Shown: positions 7,002 through 14,701, counted from the first letter of the stretch. The stretch: DNA of 32,358 bases from an uncultured Flavobacterium sp. (GCF_946481155.1 NZ_CAMLMK010000020.1:1-32358), one strand, 5' to 3'. Made by a program: numbers and translations. Notes: a model not told the origin generated them from the letters alone.

Positions 7002-8252
7002 TTAAAATTTGTATTGTATAGTTAGAAATAAATCAAATTCGTTTTGGAAATTATCGGACATATATTCCTGTCGGTTATAAACCCCTTGTATGCCACTGCA
7101 ATAATGTTTCCCGAAAAGATGATAATAGCCTGCGCCAATTCTATAGGAATTCAATGAGATCCTTTGCTGGAACTGACCCAGTGTAACTCTTTCGTCCGGA
7201 GAAGTACCGTAGCCCATAAGTACCGTGGCATAATCGTATTTCGTATCAAAATAATAACGGGCTGTAGCCGTAAAAGCGGGATAGATTTTATCGTCATCCC
7301 ATTGTAAATAGGATTTGAAATTCAGCCAATACGAGCCAATATATTTCCCAATGCCGAGAACGCCTGCATAAGCTTCATTATCATCAGTTTTTGTGTATCG
7401 GATTCCTAAATCTCCTTCCCAACCTTTGCCGAGCGTGTGGAAAAAGGAATAGGCGAGACGCAGTTTGGGAAATACGGTTTCGTCGCTTATGGCAATGGTG
7501 ATAAATGAATAGCTTTTCTTATTGTGGGCTATATACGTTTCCAGTTCGTATTGAAATCCGGAGTTGATGCTTTCACCAAAAGAACGTCGGTCGGCAAAAT
7601 TTACCCGTCCGATAAGTGTCAGTTCTTTTCGTTCGCGAATATATTGGAGTCCGACTAAGTGCCAGGGTCCAACGCCTTCTCTGCTAAAGGTAGTATAATT
7701 GTAATTTATTCCGATTCGGTCTGAGGAGGTTTTCTGCTTTAATTCGGTTAACTGATTTTGAAGATTTTTGTCGTCAGGGAATTTTTCGGATGAAACGTTT
7801 AAATATGCTATTGTTTTTTCATCATCGTTTTCCAGGCTGATGGCGTCCAATTTTAGCAGATAAAATTCTTTCTCTTCCGGATAAAAAGTAATAGCTTTTT
7901 CTGCAACGGCAACTGCGGCGGCACCGTTTTTCTCTTCAATTTCCAATTTTGACAGATAACTGAAAGCTTCTTTGTATTTCGGGTTTTTCGCAATCACATG
8001 GTTGAAATAATACCGTGCACTGTCTTTTTTTTGTGTCAGCCAATGTGCTCTTCCCAAAAGCAAATGGAAATCTAAATAATCCGGAGCGTTTTTGATACCC
8101 AAATGCGATAGCTCAATGGCTTTGGAGTAGTTCTTCTCTTTGTTCAGCTGATGCAGTGCCTGAACTAAAAGACTGTCGGTGTCGATTTTTTGCGCCTGTG
8201 AAGTAAGGACGAATGATACAGTTAAAATGAATAAAAATACTATTTTTTTCAC
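7002..8252 (-). CDS. YaiO-family outer-membrane beta-barrel protein with TPR domain
   Basis: A 416-residue exported protein. A signal peptide covers residues 1-20 (cleavage after SQA), TPR-like helical repeats span about 25-170, and the rest alternates in amphipathic strands ending in a terminal Phe (IQYKF), the typical outer-membrane barrel end. This TPR-plus-barrel order matches the YaiO domain family (TIGR04390), whose function is unknown, and recalls PgaA and BcsC, which pass polysaccharide across the outer membrane. The start codon is GTG, in a four-base overlap (GTGA) with the glycosyltransferase stop; no in-frame ATG follows before the signal peptide. Export of the neighbouring glycosyltransferase's product is an inference from context. 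Confidence 0.88.
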   Translation of the reverse strand: MKKIVFLFILTVSFVLTSQAQKIDTDSLLVQALHQLNKEKNYSKAIELSHLGIKNAPDYLDFHLLLGRAHWLTQKKDSARYYFNHVIAKNPKYKEAFSYLSKLEIEEKNGAAAVAVAEKAITFYPEEKEFYLLKLDAISLENDDEKTIAYLNVSSEKFPDDKNLQNQLTELKQKTSSDRIGINYNYTTFSREGVGPWHLVGLQYIRERKELTLIGRVNFADRRSFGESINSGFQYELETYIAHNKKSYSFITIAISDETVFPKLRLAYSFFHTLGKGWEGDLGIRYTKTDDNEAYAGVLGIGKYIGSYWLNFKSYLQWDDDKIYPAFTATARYYFDTKYDYATVLMGYGTSPDERVTLGQFQQRISLNSYRIGAGYYHLFGKHYCSGIQGVYNRQEYMSDNFQNEFDLFLTIQYKF

Positions 8253-9682
8253 AGCGGTTGCATTGAATTAGTGAATCCTTTACGGGGCATTGTTCCCCAT
8301 TTCTGTTCCTTTTTTCTTATGAAATTACTATACCCTTTCAGTGAGGCATAGACATTTAAAGGATGATAAATGAAAGGCTCTAAAAATATCATCAGCATTA
8401 GTGTCAGCATCTCTTTTATATTGGAATAGTGCTGGTAGATCAACTGATCTAAAAGAACCGATATCAGTGTTATTGTCGTGTAAAACAGATAAATGAAAAC
8501 ACTGACGATCAATAAGAAATCGTAATTAATATCAAAAAACAGAAAATCAAGCAGCAATACGATTAATCCCAGTAATTCTAATACGGGGACCGCAAATTCA
8601 AACAAAACAAAATAAGGAAAAGCAAGCATTCCGGTTTTGCCATATTTTGGATTGAAGAATATTTTTTTATGCAGCGACAGGGTTTGTATAAGGCCTCGTG
8701 CCCATCGCGTTCTCTGTTTCATGAATAATTCCATAGTACCTGGAACTTCTGTCCAGCAAAGCGTTTCGGGAATATACTTGATTAAAAATTTTTGTTTTCT
8801 CTCGTGCATCAGTTTTCGCATGCGTGTGATTAACTCAATGTCTTCCCCAAGTGATTTATGCCAATAGCCGCCTACTTCGATTACGGTTTCCTTGTCGAAC
8901 ATCCCTAATCCGCCGGAAACTAATAAAAGGCTGTTCATTTTACTCCAGGCCATTCTTCCGAAAATAAAAGCCCGGATGTATTCCAATTCCTGAAAACGTG
9001 CAAAGAAATTATCCGGATAATGCGATTTGAACAATTCACCGTCTTTAAATTCACAGGAGTTTGAGGTTCGTATCGTGGCTCCGGTAGCGATGACTTTTTC
9101 GGTGTTTTCAATAAAGGGTTTCACTAACATGGCTACGGTATCTTTTCGTAAAATGCAATCCACATCGGTACATAAGAAAAGGGAATATTTAGCCGAATTG
9201 ATACCCGCGTTTGAAGCATCTGCCTTGCTTTTTCCGTTGTATTTATCAACTACAAGTAATTTGGAATAGATTGGATTGGTCGAGCGGTAATGCCCTTTTA
9301 CCGGTTGGGTTTTGATTTTTTCCCGATAAAAGAAATCGACTTTTACTAAGCTGAATTCAGCGATAAGCAGTTCTAAAGAATTATCGGTGCTCCCGTCATT
9401 GATGATGATTACCTCAAATTTAGGATATTCCTGTGACAGCAGTGATTTTACATTGTATACTATGGTGGCCGACTCATTATACGCCGGAGCAATAATGGAC
9501 ACGCCCAAAGTATGATTCGATTTCACCAGCACGTTCTTGTGCAGATAGTATTTTGAATTGTAATATTTTTTAATGGCGAGATAGGAAAGTATCGCCAAAA
9601 GCAAATAAAGGGTGACATAGCTTATGGAATAATAAGCAGCGAAAATTTCGTAGTCTTTTATAAAAAGTTCCAGCGTTTTCAA
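8249..9682 (-). CDS. Processive family-2 glycosyltransferase, membrane-bound
   Basis: A 477-residue GT-A glycosyltransferase like PgaC, NodC and BcsA. Visible are an N-terminal membrane segment (about 20-38), the nucleotide-binding start APAYNE and NDGSTD (Asp96), the metal-binding DVD motif (173-175), the catalytic GED (279-281) and the processive-enzyme motif QRTRW (323-327), then about three membrane segments between 350 and 440. It should polymerise a sugar nucleotide and extrude the chain across the inner membrane; the sugar cannot be told by eye. The only plausible start is TTG at 9682, within a four-base TTGA overlap with the HEAT gene stop; a stop codon lies five codons upstream and the first in-frame Met comes about 184 residues in. 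Confidence 0.92.
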   Translation of the reverse strand: MKTLELFIKDYEIFAAYYSISYVTLYLLLAILSYLAIKKYYNSKYYLHKNVLVKSNHTLGVSIIAPAYNESATIVYNVKSLLSQEYPKFEVIIINDGSTDNSLELLIAEFSLVKVDFFYREKIKTQPVKGHYRSTNPIYSKLLVVDKYNGKSKADASNAGINSAKYSLFLCTDVDCILRKDTVAMLVKPFIENTEKVIATGATIRTSNSCEFKDGELFKSHYPDNFFARFQELEYIRAFIFGRMAWSKMNSLLLVSGGLGMFDKETVIEVGGYWHKSLGEDIELITRMRKLMHERKQKFLIKYIPETLCWTEVPGTMELFMKQRTRWARGLIQTLSLHKKIFFNPKYGKTGMLAFPYFVLFEFAVPVLELLGLIVLLLDFLFFDINYDFLLIVSVFIYLFYTTITLISVLLDQLIYQHYSNIKEMLTLMLMIFLEPFIYHPLNVYASLKGYSNFIRKKEQKWGTMPRKGFTNSMQPL

Positions 9683-10890
9683 TTCAGGTAAGGATTAGTA
9701 ACATGTAATACTATTTTACTGATAATGTTATTTTCGTTTTCATCCTCACTTACATGATTATCAAAGAAAGCTTTGTCTAATTTATTGATGCAGCTTACAA
9801 TTTCAAATTTGATTTCCAAATCGTTTTCGCGGCTTAAAATCTGCGAAGCAAATGACTTGGTTTTCTCGTTCCCGATTACGCCTAATGTTTTTAGGCAGGA
9901 AATCTTGTTTCGTTTGTTGGTTTCTTTATCGTAATGAGCAATTAAGATTTCATTAGCCTCAGACATCGCTACTTCCCGAATCGCCAGAAGTGTTTCTTTT
10001 CGCACTAAATCATCAGCATTAAGCAAAAGATTGTTGATTTGCGAAAGCGTCAGGTTCTTTTTATAGCGGATCATTAATTTCAATGCGAGGATAACGATGG
10101 AATTATTCTCATGGGTCAGCCAATGCGTGATGTTTTTGGGTAGTTTTGATTTCTTATGATAAATGATATCCAGGATTTTAAGCTCGTCCGCTCTTGATAT
10201 TTTTTCAGTGTAATTATCCAGAACACCAAATTTTTCGTCAGACAATGCGATTGTAGCGATTAATGCATTGGAACGCAGGTATTTGTTTTTGCTTTTCAGG
10301 AACGGTTTCATAGAACCCTTCTTGATTTTATAATCCAATATCTGGTAGTGGTAAATTCCTAAGGATTTGAAATACCATTTTCGGTGACGGAGTAATTTTC
10401 GGCTAAAAGCCTGAAGCCCGAAATATTTATAAATCAATAAAAGCTGATTCTGATCCAGATCGTTGATATTCTGTTTCAGATGGATTATTTTATTCAATAT
10501 TAAATAACGGCACCATTTTTCCTGATAGGGAATTGTCTTTTTGAACTGGGCAATCTTACTTTTTATTTCTTTGGCTCCGTAATTTGAAAAGATAATTTCG
10601 GTTAGGAAATCGTTGAGGGACGCATCTATTTTTTTCTTTTTTGATACTAATTTTTCGGATTTAAAACGGTTAATAATCAGGAAAAAAACTACGATGAAAA
10701 TGAGTAGCAGGAAAACCGGGATTACAATAAATTTTAAAAAAGTGTAGAAAAACTGCGCCGTGAAAATTTTCTCTAAAGGCGTAAGATTAAGGCTGTTAAA
10801 ATAAAATAAAAAGGAATTAGAGTTCAGATTCCCTATTTTGGGAAGTAGTGTTTCATTCAGATTTCTGAAAAAGAACAACATGTTAAACAT
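9679..10890 (-). CDS. HEAT-repeat membrane protein, first gene of exopolysaccharide-like operon
   Basis: A 403-residue protein with a hydrophobic N-terminus, a strong membrane segment at about 52-74 followed by a Lys-rich stop-transfer stretch, and a long helical domain in which paired amphipathic helices repeat (for example RSNALIATIALSDE, ENNSIVILALKLMI, DDLVRKETLLAIRE, NKISCLKTLGVIGN), as in HEAT repeats. The helical domain should face the cytoplasm. No enzyme motif is seen. As the first gene of an overlapping operon with a processive glycosyltransferase and an outer-membrane TPR-barrel, it may be a scaffold or receptor for the synthase complex and for the receiver protein. The family role is unknown to me. 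The ATG at 10890 is preceded by a promoter about 80 bases away. Confidence 0.82.
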   Translation of the reverse strand: MFNMLFFFRNLNETLLPKIGNLNSNSFLFYFNSLNLTPLEKIFTAQFFYTFLKFIVIPVFLLLIFIVVFFLIINRFKSEKLVSKKKKIDASLNDFLTEIIFSNYGAKEIKSKIAQFKKTIPYQEKWCRYLILNKIIHLKQNINDLDQNQLLLIYKYFGLQAFSRKLLRHRKWYFKSLGIYHYQILDYKIKKGSMKPFLKSKNKYLRSNALIATIALSDEKFGVLDNYTEKISRADELKILDIIYHKKSKLPKNITHWLTHENNSIVILALKLMIRYKKNLTLSQINNLLLNADDLVRKETLLAIREVAMSEANEILIAHYDKETNKRNKISCLKTLGVIGNEKTKSFASQILSRENDLEIKFEIVSCINKLDKAFFDNHVSEDENENNIISKIVLHVTNPYLN

Positions 10891-10971
10891 AAATTTATCA
10901 CAGTATCAGGTTTGTTTTAGGTTTTATATAACAGATTTGGGATAAATGCAATAAAAAAAACAAATTTCGAG

Positions 10972-11003
10972 CAAATATAGGTATAATGTTGTAAAATACT
11001 CAA
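10972..11003 (-). promoter_or_regulatory. Promoter of the HEAT/GT2/YaiO/receiver operon
   Basis: On the minus strand there is TTG at 11003-11001, a 21-base spacer, and TATATTTG at 10979-10972, both fitting the Bacteroidota consensus. Transcription would start near 10966, giving a leader of about 75 bases, long enough for post-transcriptional control, though no clear structure is visible. Confidence 0.7.
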
Positions 11004-11020
11004 TCAAACGATGATTTTTA

Positions 11021-11075
11021 TCAGAATCTTTCAAAAACACCAAGTCCAAAGCACGCGAAGTCATATTTGACGGGA
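11021..11075 (-). pseudogene. Relic of the 3' end of a TIGR02757 gene
   Basis: Positions 11024-11075 match 11222-11273, the last codons of the adjacent TIGR02757 gene, at 47 of 52 bases in the same orientation and exactly 198 bases (66 codons) apart. Read in the same frame the relic encodes KYDFACFGLGVFERF followed by TGA, against KYDFALFGLGVFEGF and TAA in the intact gene. Two of the four changed codons are synonymous (Phe and Val). Homology stops abruptly at 11075, with in-frame stops further upstream, so this is a broken remnant. Confidence 0.85.
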
Positions 11076-11109
11076 GTAAATGTATTGTAAAGATAATTAT
11101 CTGACAATC

Positions 11110-11148
11110 ACCATTTGTAGTGATTTTCTTCTAACCATTTTTAGTGAT
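11110..11148. promoter_or_regulatory. Pair of 15-base direct repeats, candidate operator
   Basis: ACCATTTGTAGTGAT at 11110-11124 and ACCATTTTTAGTGAT at 11134-11148 differ by one base and lie 24 bases apart start to start. They are placed about 110 bases upstream of the HEAT operon's -33 element. A tandem site of this form suits a dimeric activator or repressor, but no specific regulator can be named. Confidence 0.45.
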
Positions 11149-11218
11149 GCATAAAATTTTAAAAAAGGAGAAACCAAAACCAAGTTTGAGGAAAAGATTA
11201 GAATTTTTGACTGAGTAC

Positions 11219-11983
11219 TTAAAATCCTTCAAAAACACCAAGTCCAAATAACGCGAAGTCATATTTTACGGGATCTGAGGCGTCAAGTAGTCGAAGATTG
11301 GTGTCCAATTCCAAAAGTGCTTTCCCGTCGTTTTGCTTTCGCGTAAGCAATTCGAGTTTTCGGGCCACATTTCCGGAATGTACATCAAGCGGGCAGGAGA
11401 GAATGGCAGGCGAAATGCTTTTCCAAATCCCTAAATCCACACCCTTATTGTCCTGACGGCACATCCAGCGCAAATACATGTTGATACGTTTTGCTGCCGA
11501 ACCGCTCATGGGATCGGAAATGTGTTTTTGAGTGCGCACTAATGAATTGACCTCAAAGAAGATTTTCTTGAACTCGGAAATGCTTTTTTGCATTGAAGTT
11601 GCTTCCTGATTTTTGGAAAATACGGCTTCGAGTCCTTTATGCTGCAGATAAATGTGCTGCAGACTTTTAATAAAACCGATAAAATCCTGACCGTTAAAGG
11701 TTCTGTGGACAAAAGTAGAAAGGCATTCCAAATCAGTTTCCGAATGCGACATAATGAAATCATAGGGTGAATTTCCCATCAGGTCCATCATTTTTTGTGC
11801 ATTGCGGTTAATCATTTTGCGATTTCCCCAGGCTATAGTTGCGGCGAGGAAACCGGCAATCTCAATGTCTTCTTTCTGGGTAAATAGATGTGGAATCTGA
11901 ACCGGATCACTTTCGATAAAATTCGGATTGTTGTATAATTCGACCTTTTCGTCGAGGAAGGACTTGAGTTCGGAAAAGTTCAT
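11219..11983 (-). CDS. TIGR02757 family protein (DUF2400)
   Basis: A 254-residue protein of the TIGR02757/DUF2400 family, widespread in Bacteroidota and of unknown function. Recognisable features are the N-terminal ELYNNPNFIESDPVQIPH, the FLAATIAWGNRKMI segment, RINMYLRWMCR, and the near C-terminal CPLDVHSGNVARKLELL, which carries family-conserved polar residues. It is soluble and of normal length. It starts directly after the stop of the ABC ATPase gene with no gap, so the two form one transcript, although no functional tie is obvious. A second, broken copy of its last 17 codons lies just downstream. Confidence 0.9.
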   Translation of the reverse strand: MNFSELKSFLDEKVELYNNPNFIESDPVQIPHLFTQKEDIEIAGFLAATIAWGNRKMINRNAQKMMDLMGNSPYDFIMSHSETDLECLSTFVHRTFNGQDFIGFIKSLQHIYLQHKGLEAVFSKNQEATSMQKSISEFKKIFFEVNSLVRTQKHISDPMSGSAAKRINMYLRWMCRQDNKGVDLGIWKSISPAILSCPLDVHSGNVARKLELLTRKQNDGKALLELDTNLRLLDASDPVKYDFALFGLGVFEGF

Positions 11984-12664
11984 TTAGCTTTTAACTTCTT
12001 CATTTCGGATATCGCCGTCGACCATAATCAGCTTTCTGTCAGCCATATTAGCTAATTCTTCATTATGGGTTACGATTACGAAGGTCTGCCCAAACTCATC
12101 ACGCAATTTGAAAAACAACTGGTGCAGGTTTTCCGCTGAATGGGTGTCTAAATTACCCGACGGCTCATCGGCAAAAATAACCGCAGGCTTGTTGATCAGC
12201 GCTCTTGCCACTGCCACTCGTTGTTGTTCTCCACCCGAAAGTTCTCCGGGTTTGTGGTCATAACGATGCGATAATCCTAAATAATCGAGCAATTTTTTTG
12301 CTTCGTCTTCTGTTGCTTTTTTGTCTTTGCCTGCGATGAAAGCTGGAATGCAAACATTCTCCAATGCCGTAAATTCAGGCAATAACTGATGAAACTGGAA
12401 AATAAAGCCTAATTCCAGGTTTCGGAATCTTGACATCGCTTTATCATTCATCTTCAAAACATTCTGGCCGTTAATAACCAATTCCATTTCCTTTTTAGGT
12501 GAAGATGGTTTGTCCAGAGTACCCATAATCTGCAACAAAGTAGTTTTCCCTGCACCGGAAGCACCCACAATAGAAACAATTTCCCCTTTTTGGATATGAA
12601 GGTTTACGCCTTTGAGTACGTGTAACTTATCGAAGTATTTATGGATGTTTTTTGCCTGAATCAT
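11984..12664 (-). CDS. lolD: ABC transporter ATPase, LolD type
   Basis: A 226-residue ABC ATPase with Walker A GASGAGKT (34-41), Q-loop Gln90, signature LSGGEQQRV (142-150), Walker [10 protein letters not shown] with the catalytic Glu167, and the switch His in VTHNEE. Short length, the family stretch [14 protein letters not shown] and absence of a fused permease place it in the MacB/LolD group; in Bacteroidota this gene is normally called lolD, energising lipoprotein release from the inner membrane with LolC/E-type permeases. The permease is not in the window, so LolD versus another MacB-like export ATPase is not settled. The next gene follows with no gap. Confidence 0.85.
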   Translation of the reverse strand: MIQAKNIHKYFDKLHVLKGVNLHIQKGEIVSIVGASGAGKTTLLQIMGTLDKPSSPKKEMELVINGQNVLKMNDKAMSRFRNLELGFIFQFHQLLPEFTALENVCIPAFIAGKDKKATEDEAKKLLDYLGLSHRYDHKPGELSGGEQQRVAVARALINKPAVIFADEPSGNLDTHSAENLHQLFFKLRDEFGQTFVIVTHNEELANMADRKLIMVDGDIRNEEVKS

Positions 12665-12784
12665 TTCCTATGAATTTCTACAAAGAAACAAAGAATTTCG
12701 GGTAAAATGAAATCCATGTAAAGCATTATCCCGTATAGTATTATAAAGTTTCGTTAACTAGCCGCATTCCGTTTTGGAATTGGC

Positions 12785-12792
12785 TAAATTTG
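12785..12792 (+). promoter_or_regulatory. Candidate -7 element for msrA
   Basis: TAAATTTG fits the TANNTTTG consensus 16 bases before the msrA ATG. No TTG occurs 17-23 bases upstream (a TTTG eight bases upstream is too close), so only the -7 half is supported. Confidence 0.35.
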
Positions 12793-12808
12793 ATAAAAAG
12801 AAAAGAGC

Positions 12809-13453
12809 ATGAAAGCAATTTTTGTATTTTTAATGGCATTTTCGACGGTAGCGTGCCAGTCGAAAGAGCGAAGTTTATCGGTAGAGAAGAATCAAGAAAA
12901 TAAAATTATGAGCGAGCAGAAAGGATTGGAAGTGGCAACGGTTGCCGGAGGCTGTTTTTGGTGTACGGAAGCCTTGTTTCTGGAATTAAAAGGCGTGAAG
13001 AAAGTCGTTTCCGGTTATATCGGCGGAAAAACAAAGAATCCTACTTATGAGGAAGTGTGTTCGGGTTATTCCGGTCATGCCGAAGCCATTGAGATTACGT
13101 TTGATCCTAAAGAGATTAGCTATGAAGATATTCTTGAAGTCTTTTTTGCAACGCACGATCCCACGACTCTAAACAGACAGGGTGCAGATATAGGAACGCA
13201 ATACCGAAGCGAAATCTTCTATCACAGCGATGCCCAGCAAAAAGCGGCTGAGAATTTTATTAATCTGTTAAATACCCAGAATATTTACGGGAAGAAAGTG
13301 GTAACTAAAACTTCTAAAGCCACTGTTTTTTACCCGGCAGAGGATTATCATCAGAATTATTACAACCGTAATAAAAGCCAGGGGTACTGTATGGCGGTTA
13401 TCAGTCCGAAACTGGATAAACTAAAAAAGAACTACAAATCGAAGCTGAAATAA
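12809..13453 (+). CDS. msrA: Peptide-methionine (S)-S-oxide reductase, lipoprotein form
   Basis: A 214-residue MsrA that reduces S-methionine sulfoxide in proteins. The active-site motif GCFWCTE places the nucleophile at Cys49; GYSGHAEAIE, GTQYRS, HQNYY and QGYC with a recycling cysteine are all family hallmarks. The extra N-terminal stretch is a lipoprotein signal with lipobox TVAC (Cys16) and a charged linker, so from this start the enzyme is exported to the envelope, where it would repair oxidised surface or periplasmic proteins. An internal Met34 could give a cytoplasmic form, but the well-formed signal argues for the upstream start. It uses glutathione-independent, thioredoxin-like recycling by family precedent. 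Confidence 0.94.
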   Translation: MKAIFVFLMAFSTVACQSKERSLSVEKNQENKIMSEQKGLEVATVAGGCFWCTEALFLELKGVKKVVSGYIGGKTKNPTYEEVCSGYSGHAEAIEITFDPKEISYEDILEVFFATHDPTTLNRQGADIGTQYRSEIFYHSDAQQKAAENFINLLNTQNIYGKKVVTKTSKATVFYPAEDYHQNYYNRNKSQGYCMAVISPKLDKLKKNYKSKLK

Positions 13454-13498
13454 AATTTGGCATCGGATTTGCGCTATTTCTGTAAAAATAATAATAAC

Positions 13499-13798
13499 AT
13501 GGCTGAAGCACAAGTAGTAACAAAAACGGATAATCGCAAGAAACACCTAATTTTAGGGATCATTTTTGATTTAATCGGATATGCTTCCTATGGAGTCCCA
13601 TTATTTGCCGAAATCACAGATGTGGTTTGGGCTCCTATTGCCGGTTTTTTACTATCGCGAATGTATAAGGGAACCACAGGAACCGTAGGTGGAATTTTCG
13701 TTTTTATTGAAGAATTGCTTCCGGGAGTGATGGATTTTATTCCAACCTTCACCCTCACGTGGATTTATACTTATATAATTAAAAAGGGAAAACAATAA
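13499..13798 (+). CDS. Small membrane protein of unknown function
   Basis: A 99-residue protein with a charged N-terminus (residues 1-17) and two or three hydrophobic segments, about 19-36, 40-52 and 78-92. The frame is open back to a TTG at 13457, but the ATG at 13499 is a better start: the extra 14 residues (ending in a run of Asn) look like untranslated sequence. It starts 45 bases after msrA on the same strand and might be co-transcribed. I recognise the general look of a short conserved Flavobacteriaceae membrane protein but no named family. Confidence 0.72.
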   Translation: MAEAQVVTKTDNRKKHLILGIIFDLIGYASYGVPLFAEITDVVWAPIAGFLLSRMYKGTTGTVGGIFVFIEELLPGVMDFIPTFTLTWIYTYIIKKGKQ

Positions 13799-13820
13799 TT
13801 CAGGAAAGTAATTTATGATT

Positions 13821-13849
13821 ACTGTTTACTGAAAACTGCTAACTGTATT
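13821..13849. repeat. Four tandem heptads ACTGNNN at the end of the DUF6787 gene
   Basis: ACTG begins at 13821, 13828, 13835 and 13842, each unit exactly seven bases (ending TTT, AAA, CTA, TAT). The array runs into the stop codon of the minus-strand DUF6787 gene (13848-13850). Together with the array at 5115-5142 it has the form CTGNNNN. Confidence 0.8.
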
Positions 13850-14174
13850 AGGCTCCTTTTTTATTGCCGAATAAATCCGCGACAAACCCAAGTCGCATTC
13901 CTCTCAGCATTTTGAAGACAAAATTCTTAAAAAAAGCATGCTGCCCGAAGATAGTTCCGATAAGTACCAGAAGCACTTTATAAACCGGAAGAATAATCAG
14001 AATGTAAAGCGTCCAGTATAAAACAGGATGCAGGTTATCTTTGGTTATTCCTAACCAGGCCAATATTGGTTTTGAAAGATAGGAAGCAGTAGTTCCGGTA
14101 ATGGCAAAAACGACAAAAATGATGGCCATTTGCCAATTGCTTGTAATACCCCAACGCTGTTTTAAATTCGACAT
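13848..14174 (-). CDS. DUF6787 family membrane protein
   Basis: A 108-residue inner-membrane protein with two strong hydrophobic segments (about 15-35 and 50-75). It starts MSNLKQRWGITSNWQ, and the NWQ, FAITG and FGQHAFF stretches match the DUF6787 family of Bacteroidota, whose members have unknown function. The C-terminus FEKKGA-like basic end (FGNKKGA) should lie in the cytoplasm. It has its own promoter inside the 3' end of the neighbouring DUF6146 gene. Its stop codon overlaps a heptad repeat array. Confidence 0.8.
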   Translation of the reverse strand: MSNLKQRWGITSNWQMAIIFVVFAITGTTASYLSKPILAWLGITKDNLHPVLYWTLYILIILPVYKVLLVLIGTIFGQHAFFKNFVFKMLRGMRLGFVADLFGNKKGA

Positions 14175-14190
14175 TTTTCTGAAATATGCT

Positions 14191-14219
14191 CAAAAATACA
14201 AATTATGGGCGAGGAGCAA
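14191..14219 (-). promoter_or_regulatory. Promoter of the DUF6787 gene
   Basis: On the minus strand there is TTG at 14219-14217, an 18-base spacer, and TATTTTTG at 14198-14191, all within consensus. The -33 element lies inside the last codons of the upstream DUF6146 gene (ending 14203), so the two genes can be transcribed separately despite their closeness. Confidence 0.6.
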
Positions 14220-14643
14220 AACCTCCAAGACGAATATTATTCTGCAATTGGAAATAAACCAGATAATTATAGAGCATATAATTTACTTCATAACCATAAT
14301 CCGTACCGTTTTGGTAATCAATCTGCATTGGGAAAAGCTGAACGTCGCGACTGCTTCTGGGAGAACGGGCTCTGTTGTTCCATTCTATAACCCAAGGGAT
14401 ATTTCTGCTTTCCAAATGGCTTTGAGTATAAAATCCACGTGGTCTTGCCGTTGAATGTAACCAGGGATTAAAACCTCCGTCGATAATGATTATTTCATAA
14501 CCCGTATCATCATTGGCTATGCGGACGGTATCACTAAACTTCTGATTGGTTTCCGTATTTTGACTTACCGGTTTTGTAGAAGATTTGCATCCGAAAAGTA
14601 TCGAAATGAACACGATTGTCACTATGTATACCAAATTTTTCAT
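14203..14643 (-). CDS. DUF6146 family lipoprotein
   Basis: A 146-residue lipoprotein. From the ATG at 14643 it begins MKNLVYIVTIVFISILFGCK, a clean signal with lipobox LFGC and the acylated Cys at 19. The mature protein has the DUF6146 pattern: GFNPWL, ARPRGFYTQSHLESRN, EWNNR, and a C-terminal YEVNYMLYNYLVYFQLQNN. The frame stays open to an ATG at 14712, but that extension would run through the serA terminator stem (14702-14734) and bury the signal peptide, so I reject it. Function is unknown; the family is confined to Bacteroidota as far as I know. Confidence 0.82.
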   Translation of the reverse strand: MKNLVYIVTIVFISILFGCKSSTKPVSQNTETNQKFSDTVRIANDDTGYEIIIIDGGFNPWLHSTARPRGFYTQSHLESRNIPWVIEWNNRARSPRSSRDVQLFPMQIDYQNGTDYGYEVNYMLYNYLVYFQLQNNIRLGGFAPRP

Positions 14644-14701
14644 CTCCGTGAATTTTCTTATAAAGTTACTAAAAGTCGGCGGAATGAAAATTGAATTTAA
14701 C

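Larger units (their letters stand above)
10891..11218. other. Gene-free stretch with promoter, gene relic and direct-repeat motif
   Basis: The only stretch over 300 bases without a gene. From left to right it holds the leader and promoter of the HEAT operon (to 11003), a 52-base relic of the adjacent gene's 3' end (11024-11075), and two direct copies of a 15-base motif (11110-11148). Beyond these I see only AT-rich sequence. No intact reading frame, RNA gene or terminator is apparent. Confidence 0.8.

Noticed and set aside
13457..13498. TTG start extending the small membrane protein by 14 residues
   Set aside because: The extra residues include a run of Asn and no conserved look; a normal ATG lies at 13499.
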